From Polychytrium aggregatum (Eukaryota; Chytridiomycota; Chytridiomycetes; Polychytriales), in contig NW_026516506.1 of the NCBI RefSeq assembly GCF_025602895.1, positions 1 to 28,815 of the forward strand: DNA of 28,815 bases, written 5' to 3'. Under the pieces are notes generated by a model, which was not told the DNA's origin, ran no database searches, and worked only from the letters and a program-made list of their open reading frames with translations. Below are positions 19,832 to 28,815 of this stretch, piece by piece; within the stretch, counting starts at the first letter, position 1; every line of letters begins with the position of its first letter. Both the position numbers and the translations under genes were made by a program.

Positions 19832-20495
19832 GGCGATGGTGGGAAACGGCGACGATGCGAATGTGGATCGCGGAGGGGAAGGGGAGGGGAGGGAGATCGT
19901 GGACAGATAGGAGGAGGATTTCAGAGGGAGGAGGTTAGACGCTGATGGCTCGAGCTTCAAAAAGAGGGCAGGCGGCAAGGGGTGGTACTTGAGGTGGGCG
20001 TGGATCGTACGTGGGAAGAAGGCAATACCGGGGTGGGAGGTGGGCAAGACAGGCGAGGGGCGTGGACGAGATCGGCAGGAGCAAGACTCGATCGATCGAT
20101 CAAGAAAGCGATGGCAGAAGCAAGCGATGGAGCGTACTGGATGAAGCGAGAACGAAAAATGCAAGCAGGAGTGCGGGGTGGAACTGCAATTGGAGATGCG
20201 ATGGAGACGGGGGGGGGAATGAGGGCAGATTATCAGGTGCAGCGATGGGAGGACAGATTCGGACGAAACAGGGAGCCAAAAAAACGAATACGGGGGCGCG
20301 TCCGCAAGGGAAGATGGGCGAGAAGAGAACTGGGGGGGGGGGCTGCGAGGGAGGAAAGGCGCACAAGCGGTATATATAAGCGGGGGGGGGACCAAAGCCT
20401 GAGGGCAGCGATCTGCGACGGACGGCGAGAGCGGTGGCGTCGAGATGGGGGAGTAATCACAGCAAGCGGATGCGACGGACAGTGCGGTAGCTGCG

Positions 20496-20635
20496 ATGGT
20501 GACAGCGATGGTGATAGTTGTCGCGATAGTGATGGTAATAGGTATGTTGATAGTTGTCGTGATAGTGATAGTGATAGTGATAGTTATCGTGATAGTGATA
20601 GTTATCGTGATGGTGATAGTTATTGTGATGGTGCA
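20496..20635. repeat. Imperfect GTGATAGT-type repeat
   Basis: Many variants of GTGATAGT, CGTGATAGT and GTGATAGTTAT are packed end to end with no fixed unit length. Confidence 0.75.
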
Positions 20636-20947
20636 GCGGCGGGAACGGCGGCGAGTGCTTGGCCAGCGCTTGGCGAGAGGGCGGGTGCGGCACAGGCAGA
20701 CAACCGGGTGGTGGCCGAACAGGCGGATGAAGTGGTGGATCGAGTTGCGGATCAGGCCGCGGGCAAAGTTGCGAATCAAGTTGATCACCGGCTCAGGCAC
20801 AGACGGGCTGATGCATTTGATCAGCAAGAGCCGGGGATCTGCCGCGGGAGACGGTGGGGCAGAGCGACGCAGAGCGATACTGAGCGACGCTGAGCGATGC
20901 TAACGACAGCGGAGATATCAAGCGGCGCGAGTGATAAGTGACATCGA

Positions 20948-21028
20948 GTGATATACGTGATATACGTGATATACGTGATATACGTGATATACGTGATATA
21001 CGTGATATACGTGATATATGTGATATAT
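20948..21028. repeat. 9-bp tandem repeat GTGATATAC, nine copies
   Basis: The first seven copies are identical, the last two are GTGATATAT, and a partial copy follows. Confidence 0.93.
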
Positions 21029-21053
21029 GTGATATTAGAAGATGTGCGGAATG

Positions 21054-21110
21054 GGTTCTCCCACAGATAGTTCTCCCACAGATGGTTCTCCCACAGATAG
21101 TTCTGCCGCA
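21054..21110. repeat. 15-bp tandem repeat GTTCTCCCACAGAT type
   Basis: There are three full copies whose first base alternates between G and A, plus a degenerate fourth. Confidence 0.88.
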
Positions 21111-21988
21111 TGAGGGGTTTGCTGATGCAATGCACGCATCCGGTGCAACTGTGCCTCTCATCTATCTTTGCCCATGCTATCTTTGGCCATGCCATACTCT
21201 GCTCATGGAATCCCGCATATTTCCCATGCCGTGTGCTTCTGGCCTGCCCGGTGGTGCCGATCTGCACATGCAGTGTGATTCGCTCTGATGCCATCGCTGT
21301 TTCCCGCACTGTCTGAGTTCCACACGCAATGGCTGCCACCCCCGCACCGTCCGGCACAGCACACAGGCTCGGGTGCCGATACCCGCAGCCAGAGAGGTCA
21401 TTCGGGAGGTGGGATGACCGCGGCTGGGGTGTTGCTCATGTCTCCGCGGCGGCGGCGGTGGTGTGTCGCTCGTCCGAAGGCTGCGTGGCCGATGAAGAAA
21501 CGCACTGGGCGGAATGTGCAGGACGGGCCAGCTGACAATGCCTCGCCATGCACCCGGGCATTGCCCACATCACCTGCGAGGGCGGTTGGTGGTGTTGGGC
21601 GGAACAACGAGAGGGTCCGGCGGCGGCGGCGGTCGCTGCGGCTATTGGAGGGGAGGGCATCTCGGCCAGTGGCGAATGCAGACGGTGTTGATCAATCGCC
21701 CTGCTGGGTGGGCGATTTGATATGATTCGATATCTTGTGTCTTTGGGACGCTGCGGAACCTCGTCGCCGGGAAGCAGCAGGATGCCGTGGGCGCTTGATC
21801 TCGCAGGTCGCCGGGGGGGGGTGGAATGTATCCAGAGCGATGCCAAGGCGGCAGCGGTGGCAGCGGGTGGCAGCGAGTGGCAGTGGATGGATGGACAGAC
21901 AGATGCATGCGTGAGTGGATGGATGCATGAATTGGATCGATTGCCAAGACCGAAGCGCTGTGGCGAGGCCGACGGCACCACTCAGCAC

Positions 21989-22054
21989 CATGCACAATAT
22001 CATGCACAATGTCATGCACAATATCATGCACAATGTCACGCACAATATCATGCA
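21989..22054. repeat. 12-bp tandem repeat CATGCACAATRT
   Basis: Five full copies alternate between endings AT and GT, followed by a partial copy; the fifth has CACGCACAATAT. Confidence 0.9.
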
Positions 22055-22705
22055 TGATATCTTCCGTATCTTTCCTGCGATGCCGTGCGCCGCATCCGCA
22101 GGAACTCGTCCATGGCATCCCAGAGCATTGGTCCAACGCACGTCTGCATCGTCTATCCCACCATCCCACACCATATGATCCCACACCATCCTATATGATG
22201 CCATATGATATCATACCATCTGCCTGGTGCTATATCGCCGATACGCTTTGATGACACCCCCGCACCACCCCGAATCACTCCTGCCCCGCTCTCGCTGCAT
22301 CCGATCGCCCTGCCGTCCATCGCGCTGGCTGTCTCTCCCACGGGGGTGCGCTCGTCGTGGGTGCCCGTGTTGCCCGCTCTTGGCAGTGTCGCACCCTCGT
22401 TGCCCCTCCGCAGCCCTCATTTTCCCTCCCCCCTCGTGCTCCTCCATCCTCTCCCATCTTGCGTGGCCGTGCTGCTGGCTGTCCCCGCCGGCTCCATCAG
22501 GATAGCCCATCAGGATAGCCCCATCAGGATAGCCCCATCAAGATAGCTCTCGAAACTGCTCCATCTGGCTGTTTCCCTCAACTCCATCCCATCGAGGCAC
22601 CACCACCGAGGCTCTGCCATCGAGGCTCTGCCATCGAGTCAAGCTCCCCCCCCTTTCGATCGTATCCGTTGCCGGTCCGCCCAGTCTTGCGCTCCCTGCT
22701 CTGGC

Positions 22706-25700
22706 ATGAACATCTCCAACCCGCCCGAGTCCCTCTCGGGCAGCTCCTCATCCCAGTCTGGCAACCGTGTCTCTGCCGATGAGCTGCTGCCACTCCCTGT
22801 TCTGCACCAGGGCCACAGCCTCACCAACGACATTTCGACCCAGGCCGAGGCTGTCCAAACCTTCAAGCGAGCATGTCTACGGCTCGTCAATCGGGCCAAC
22901 CGCATCTTGGCCACCATCAATGCTTTTGCTCGGCAGGAGCTCGACCGTCTCGAGCCTGAGCAAACCAGCACCCTCACCAACATCCAACTCGAGGAGCTCC
23001 TCCTCCCGGCCCACATCTCTCGCCACCTCGAGGCTCTGATAAGGTAAGGCATCCCCCCGGGCCGCCCAGCATTGTTGGACTGCTGCTGTGCCTCCCGTTC
23101 CTCCGCGGCCATCTCTGTTGCCATGGTGTGATCCCATCACGGCCGGCTCCCTCGCTACGCCCTTGATGTGCCGCCGGGCTGTCGTCTGCCGCCATCGGCC
23201 CACCGCCTTCAATCAAGTCGCTGCGTTGGCCCTCTGGCCTGGCCTTGACGGCTTTGAAATGCTTTGGCAGCAACACTTTCCGCGACTTGGCCACCCTGCT
23301 TCTTTGCCCACGCTCTTTGCCCACGCTCTTTGCCCACGCTGCCTATCGTCATCATTTGTCACTCTTGCTTGCTGTTGGCACCATTGGTCTTAGCGTCAGG
23401 GGCGTGTGGCTCCCCGACAGTTCCCATATCCTCCTGGTGTCTGAGGAGCTGGTCCCTGCCATTTTGGATCGCCGTCTGTAGCTCCTGCGCTAGCTGCATT
23501 CGACACCTCGCAGTTCAACCCGCTAACCACCCCTCTATTCCTGTCAATCCGTCGATGCTTCTCGCCTCCCAACTCCATCGCTGCAACCCAAATTGCCCTC
23601 CCTGCACATGGCCTGCATCAATCCCAACACCCATGGACAACACGCAAACGTCCCTTTGCCCTTAGTCTCCTCGAGTCCGTCAATGACTTTGTCCAGAAGC
23701 AGCAGAACCAACATTTTATGCAGCGTTTCATCAACCGCCAGCGCTCCGAAGCCGAGATCGACGGCTACCAGAGCCAAATCACATTCATCGCCTCGGATCT
23801 GCAACTCGCCCTGCAAGTCGACGTCAAGAACTGGATGGACGAGGATCGGCAGGACCGGGACCAGGACATGGCCGAGTTCGAGAGCACCCTGCAGCAGCTT
23901 CTAGAAAACGACTATCGCATCCTCCAAGCACTGGAGCTCAAGCAGTCCGAATACATGGAGGCCATGGAGGTGCGTATGCGCTCAGTCGCAGCGGATGATC
24001 TACAAGGAGTGCCATCTGGTCTGTGCGGGCCGAATAGGCGGACGCTGCATCATCTAGTGAGGATCGAGGCTGTGTCCGTCAGGGTTGAAGCTGAGATGCC
24101 TGATCCTGGTGCTCCAGCCATTCACTGTCCTCATCTGCTCATCTGCTCATCTGCTCATCTGCTCATCTGCTCATCTGCTCATCTGCTCATCTGCTCATCT
24201 GCTCAACTGCTCCCCCTCGCATGATACCGACGACTCGCACCGACGCAACAATCCGGGAACTGCATCCGCCGAACCCGTCGCAATCATCCTCGATGCTCGC
24301 GCTACTGTGTCCTGACGGGGGCCCCTGCCGTGCAGGCCCTGCAAAAGAACATGATTGCCCATGTCGACCGGAAGCTGGATCGCCTCTTCATGGAGCGAGC
24401 CCTGGCGTGTCTCAAGCGGGTCTCGACCGGCATCGCCCCTGCCATCGAGGACTGGACCATTACCTCCTGGGAGGTCGAAGTCATTGGAGAGCCGCTGGCC
24501 CACGGCGGTTTCGGCGAGGTCTCGCGAGGCGTTTGGCTCGGACACACCCCTGTCGCCGTCAAGCGGCTCTACTGCCGCCTCGACACCCGAAAGCTGCAGG
24601 AGAGCTTTCTCCGCGAGGTCAAATCATGGTACCCACTCCGCCATCCGAACGTCCTGCCGCTCCTGGGCGCCTGCCAAACCGCCGAGCGGCCTTTCATGAT
24701 TTCGCCCTTCATGAGCAATGGCCACGCCCTGCAGTACCTCGAAAAGTACCCGCCGTGCCACGCACGCACCCTCAGGCTGATCTACGAAGTCTCCCAGGGC
24801 ATGAACTATCTGCACAGCCGCCAGGTCGTCCATGGCGACCTCAAGGCCGTCAACATTCTCGTTGACGAGAACGGCCGAGCCTGCGTCGCTGACTTTGGCT
24901 TTACCGTCCTCAAAAAGGTGCGCCCTTGTGGCTGGGCTGAGATGTGATCTGCGCCGACTATCCGATGGCGTCGTCGCCATCAATCCCAATATTTTGCTCC
25001 CATCGGTGTTAACTTCCCCCTCCCTCACCTCCCCCCTTGACTCTCCCCGCTTCCTTCTACATGCCCGTGCTGTTTAGGTCACAAGCACACGCACCACCAA
25101 CGGGAAAATGGTGACAGGAACACTGCGGTGGATGGCCCCGGAGCGGCTACTGGGCTCGTCAGCCGAGCCACCCATCGATGTATATGCCTTTGGCATGATA
25201 TGCTTCGAAGTTCTGTCGGGTGGTGACATTCCTTTCTCTGGTAGGGCGTCTTGTCCCCCCCCTCCCTCTATCTCGCATCATCTGGGTGCATCGCTCGATC
25301 TGGATGCATCCTGAGACAGCAGCTATCCGGATAATGCCCGCGCCAGCCGATGGATTCCAATACCGCTATTAATCCTGCCAAAACACCCCTTGTTTGCTCG
25401 TGCCGACTGCATCGCTTCTCCCAACGCACTCACGCACGCGGATGCATCGTCCTGGGGGGGGGCATGCTGCCGACTCGCAGATATCCCTGATGCCCTCATC
25501 ATCCAAACGGTCACCGTCAACAATCAGCGCCCGCCTCGACCCGAGACTTGCAAAAGCGACCCACTCTGGAGCATTGTCACGCAGTGCTGGGACGCCGACC
25601 CCCTCAAGCGGCCCAATTTCAGTCGGGTGTCGGTCCAATTCAAGTCTCTATACGAAGAGATTTCCCAGGGCGAGCACCGCGAGATGGCGGAGCATCACCA

Positions 25701-28700
25701 CACCGAGCAGGAGCGAGAAAAGTCGCGCAAGTTTGCTCTGCGAAAGCTGCAGCGCGAAGCCCTCGCCGAGTCCATCGGTCTCAAAGACGTCAAGACTCAC
25801 CTTCCCAAGGTTGATGCCCCGATTCCGAGCCTGCCAGCAACACCGACACCAACACTGACACCAACATCAACACCAACACCGGCGCCTGTGGCTGCACCTG
25901 TCGCCTCTACGCCTCGCTCGGATCGCCCGCCCCCGGTTCCTCGGAAACCAGAGTCGTTGTCGGTGAACCCCATGGGATCTGCTCTTGGAACTCGGACCGC
26001 CGCGCCGATACCCACCCCCGCCCCCGCCCCCACAACAACCCCGACACCCACATCCGCATCTGCGCCCACATTTCCCCCCACATTTCCCCCCACATTTCCC
26101 CCCACATTTCCCCCCACGTTTGCACCCACACGACCACCAGCTCCGTTCGCCACTCCTGCTCCCACGCCTCAGTCTTCAACCGACTCAAACCCATCCGAGA
26201 CCACTCATTCGTCAACGCGGGGGTCGGTCGAGCTGCCATTCCCTTTCGGGCAGCCGCCATCGTATTCAAGCGACAACCCGCCACAATATGCCACAACCGA
26301 AAACGCACCCTCGGGCTCCCGTGGCCTGGACGAGTTGAGCCCGAGGACCCAGCGCGCCTGGTGGGGCTTTGGCCGCCCTTGGGGCTCGCACTGGCGGCCA
26401 CATGCTGCGCACCCACATATGCATCCGCATATGCACCCGGACATGTATTCGCATGGGCGTCCCGACACGCGCTCCGACATGCGCCCCGATATGCGTTCCG
26501 ACATGCATCGGCACATGCATCCCGAAGCCTTTGGCGAGTTCTCGCCGGACCAGCGCCGCGAAGTTCTCTTTGGTATGCACCCGGATCGGTCTGGGCCAGA
26601 CACGCGGACTGATACGCGGACTGATATGCGGACTGATATGCGGGCTGAGATGCGGGCTGAGATGCGGGCTGAGATGTATCCTTCGGGAGCGTCTCCTGCA
26701 GGCGGCTTTGGCTGCAGCAGTGCTGGTAGTAGCAGCAGCAGCAGCAGCGGCAGCGGCAGCAGTGCTAGCAGCAAGAGTAGCAGTGGTGGTGTTGGCGGCG
26801 GATCTTTTACGACCGATGCGACCCACGCAAATAATGCGAACCATGTAGGTCGCAGCCGATCTAATAGGCACCGGAGGCACAGAGAAAAAAAACCAAGTAA
26901 GTTGGTGGTGTGGGAGTAAGCCTTCGATGGCAGAGCACGCGGGGCATGGTGAACAAGACTGCGGAATGCCGGCTCGACCCGCGCTGTGTCGCTGTTGGTC
27001 TCGATCCAAGGCGCTCCGTCGTCGTGGTCGTTGTGCTGCCTATGATGTAATCGTCCAGCCGGGACAGCTCGCTCTGGTCGCGCTGTCTTGGCCGTGAAGT
27101 GACCGGTGTCTCGTGCTGCTCAACTAATCATCGCCCGTCATCCGCCTGTTGCTTGTTGCTTGTTTGCGACACGCTGCTCTCGTCGCTGCGCCTTGATTTG
27201 ATTCCCGCTGCCAGGGACCCGGTTCATCATCGACCAACACGGAATCCGGACCGAAACGGACAGTCGGAGTGGCCACAGCGCTGCACCTAATCGCGAAGAA
27301 GTCGACCTTCTCAGTATGAGCCAGACTTTCCTTTCAGTGTCACTTTGCGCATACCGCCTCCTGGTTTGTTTTCCCACGGTCTGATCGCGCTCCGTCTCCC
27401 TGCGCTGTTCTCGTCCCCCCCGTTCTAGACTTCCTGATGCGTCTCGTCAACGGAATGAAGGAGAAGGGCGTCCCACAGCAAGCTCAATGTGAGTCCCTCG
27501 ACTGTTGTGGCGGCATGTCGCTATGTCTGTCTGCTTATGTGGATCGTCCGTGTTGGCCTGCTTTGATCGCGCTACTGTTTCTGGGCCTTGGAATCCTGTC
27601 GCCAACTGACGTGATCGATCGTCCTTGCCTCCATGATGTCCTCGGTTGGGTTGTACCCTTGCGGCAATTTGTTTGTCGACTGCCCGACAGCCGCCGAGAG
27701 TGAGAGACAAGTGCTGGACGACGGCTCCTCAGACCGATCCAAACAGGCTGCCACGACAGGTTTGTCTGCGCATCGGTCTCTCGAAGAGTTGACTCTTGTC
27801 TGCTGCTTTGCGTCTCATCGTCCACTGACGTGCCTCACACATTGTACCCCGCGCTCCGTCCGTCCTCCCTTCAGCCCCGGATCGGATGTGGACGACGTAT
27901 TGTGAGTGCTCGCCGTGCATGCGCTTGCTCGTGTCCTGTCGCTCGGCAGCCAAGTTTGTGCTCTTGCTAACATATCGGTCTCTGTTTCGGGGGACGGGGC
28001 TCTTGCTTCTGTCAGTCACGGATATGGTCTACTCGCTGATACCATCCGGCACCATCAGTGGATACATCAAGCAGGAGATGGAGGCAGCCTACCGGAGAGG
28101 CGATTGGTGTGTTGAAAGTGAAACAAGGACGTCACCAAGGCCCTCATGAAGGCGTGCGGGATCGAGATCTCTGATGACGAGAGCGGCCCCGAAGATGAGC
28201 CCGACGAAGCGACCGCTCGGCCACCTACCACGCCTCGAGACGGCCCATCCGCAACGCGCGAGGTTCTGTCGACCTCGGCCCCCAGCCGACACCCAAGCGG
28301 CACTGCCCTTGGACCGCTCGACTCGACCCCGCTCGGTCGGCGGCTGCGCAATGAGGACGTACTCGTCTTCTGGCTCAAGTATTGGAAGGAGGACCAGTAC
28401 GAGATTGACGAATCCGACTTTTCGAGTGCCTGCGCGACCACCTGAACCTCGCCGATCTGCCGATCGAAGCCCTCCGAAAGAACTTTTGCAACTCGGATCG
28501 CAAGGTGGCCGCCACCACAGTAGCGCGCTTCATGGAGACCTTTGGTTTCGAAACGCTGCACGACGCCGTGCTGAATCTTCAAGCCCAGTCGGCCCTGTCG
28601 CCGCCGCTGATTGACATCTCGCCACCATCACCGTTGCCGTCGTCGGCAGTGATGGGGACCTACACCCGAACCAACCCTATACCTCCACTCCAAGCCAGCC

Positions 28701-28815
28701 ACAGTACAGTTCCCAGCCCCGCTGCGATGCCGACACCGCCGCCGCTCTCGAGCTCCTCTGGATTTGGCCGTCCACCCATCCCTGCCGGGTCATCGATCCC
28801 ATCCATCCCTACGCT
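22706..28815 (+). CDS. MLKL-like helical bundle + TKL-type protein kinase, many exons, 3' end outside window
   Basis: The exons are 22706-23043, 23666-23969, 24336-24917, 25078-25240, 25481-26896, 27215-27313, 27429-27488, 27691-27759, 27875-27901 and 28016 onward. All have GT-AG introns and matching phases. Residues ~40-235 are helical, with the LVNRANRIL, VNDFVQKQQNQHFMQRF and LQLALQVDVKNWMDEDR pattern of MLKL/HeLo-type four-helix domains. The kinase spans ~255-525: loop HGGFGEV, VAVK Lys290, Glu308, HGDLKAVN (Asp382, Asn387), DFG 400-402 and WMAPE. It is therefore probably active, on Ser/Thr by family. A tail follows, rich in Pro-Thr, then in Met/His/Arg/Asp repeats and Ser. Without the splice at 26897 the frame stops at 26919 (942 residues). 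Two apparent frame breaks (about 28095-28140 and 28415-28425) affect the last part. Confidence 0.75.
23303..23341. repeat. 13-bp tandem repeat TTTGCCCACGCTC, three copies, in kinase intron 1
   Basis: The three copies lie inside the 622-base first intron; the last ends in G. Confidence 0.85.
24132..24203. repeat. 8-bp tandem repeat CATCTGCT, nine copies, in kinase intron 2
   Basis: Nine perfect copies plus a degenerate tenth lie inside the intron at 23970-24335, about 130 bases before the acceptor. Confidence 0.93.
26066..26120 (+). repeat. 12-bp coding repeat for Phe-Pro-Pro-Thr
   Basis: Four copies of CCCACATTTCCC-type units lie within exon 5 of the kinase gene and encode (PTFP)n. A second coding repeat of ATGCGGACTGAT/ATGCGGGCTGAG units lies at about 26600-26675 in the same exon. 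Confidence 0.8.

Larger units (their letters stand above)
19832..22705. other. Long intergenic region between divergent genes, repeat-studded
   Basis: The RRM gene (minus) and the kinase gene (plus) diverge from this 2.9 kb interval. It contains several G-runs (8-10 bases near 20210, 20335 and 20385), a TATATATAAG element at 20370-20380 and four tandem-repeat arrays. The open frames here are all low-complexity or repeat-derived; no gene was recognised. Confidence 0.5.

Noticed and set aside
18571..19945. Gly/Arg-rich 469-codon plus-strand open frame
   Set aside because: It is the antisense shadow of the RRM gene's Ser/Pro-rich exon, with no domain.
18626..20827. A 733-codon minus-strand open frame
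   Set aside because: Only the part from 19831 down is convincing. Upstream it is simple-repeat DNA read as Thr-Ile and similar, and its 3' end reads past a GTAAGT donor.
20948..21110. CRISPR-like array
   Set aside because: The repeats are contiguous with no unique spacers and the unit is only 9-15 bases, so this is ordinary minisatellite DNA in a eukaryotic genome.
25797..27009. Minus-strand Gly/Val- and Ser-rich frames opposite the kinase tail
   Set aside because: They are antisense of low-complexity coding repeats, with no recognisable family.

Overview
The window looks like nuclear DNA of a fungus, most likely a zoosporic (chytrid-type) fungus. The genes are GC-rich, with C- or G-ending codons. 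Coding regions are interrupted by short GT-AG introns, and no bacterial operon or Shine-Dalgarno layout is visible. Intergenic DNA and introns are crowded with micro- and minisatellites. The gene set fits too: a Fanzor (eukaryotic TnpB-like) gene, Sel1-repeat proteins with an F-box-like head, an HST3/HST4-type sirtuin, RTF2, an RRM protein and a large TKL-type kinase. The chytrid assignment is inference; no rRNA or tRNA gene was seen.

Region 1 (1-6000) is a large imperfect inverted duplication. The left arm (about 1-2110) and right arm (about 4113-6000) each carry a Sel1-repeat gene transcribed outward, with a nearly identical leader and N-terminus but diverged repeat sections. Both copies are broken: two frameshifts on the left, two in-frame stops on the right. 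The roughly 2.0 kb spacer holds a Fanzor/TnpB-like RNA-guided nuclease gene on the minus strand. Its RuvC residues and zinc ribbon are intact, but the 5' part of its frame is disrupted. A third, intact member of the same F-box-like/Sel1-like family follows at 6980-8128, so this is a small paralogue cluster.

Region 2 (8.1-15 kb) has a small unknown ORF (8637-8900) and a three-exon HST3/HST4-type sirtuin (9764-12059). It also has a weakly supported spliced gene (about 12.5-13.1 kb) and a four-exon RTF2 (13455-14837). The sirtuin (by family, histone H3K56 deacetylase) and RTF2 (replication-fork protein) both belong to replication and genome-stability biology; that they are neighbours may be chance.

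Region 3 (15.5-22.7 kb) is read on the minus strand. It holds a 233-residue protein with an F-box-like stretch and a fungal SHDQGWS/NSWTW-type C-terminal domain (15567-16268), then a two-exon, 701-residue RRM protein (17508-19831). About 2.9 kb of repeat-studded non-coding DNA follows.

Region 4 (22706 to the window end) is a long multi-exon plus-strand gene. It encodes an N-terminal helical bundle resembling the MLKL/HeLo-type domain, a catalytically complete TKL-type kinase, and a long Pro/Thr- and Met/His/Arg-rich tail. At least five more small exons keep phase past the first visible stop. The gene runs off the window and has two apparent frame breaks near 28.1 and 28.4 kb.
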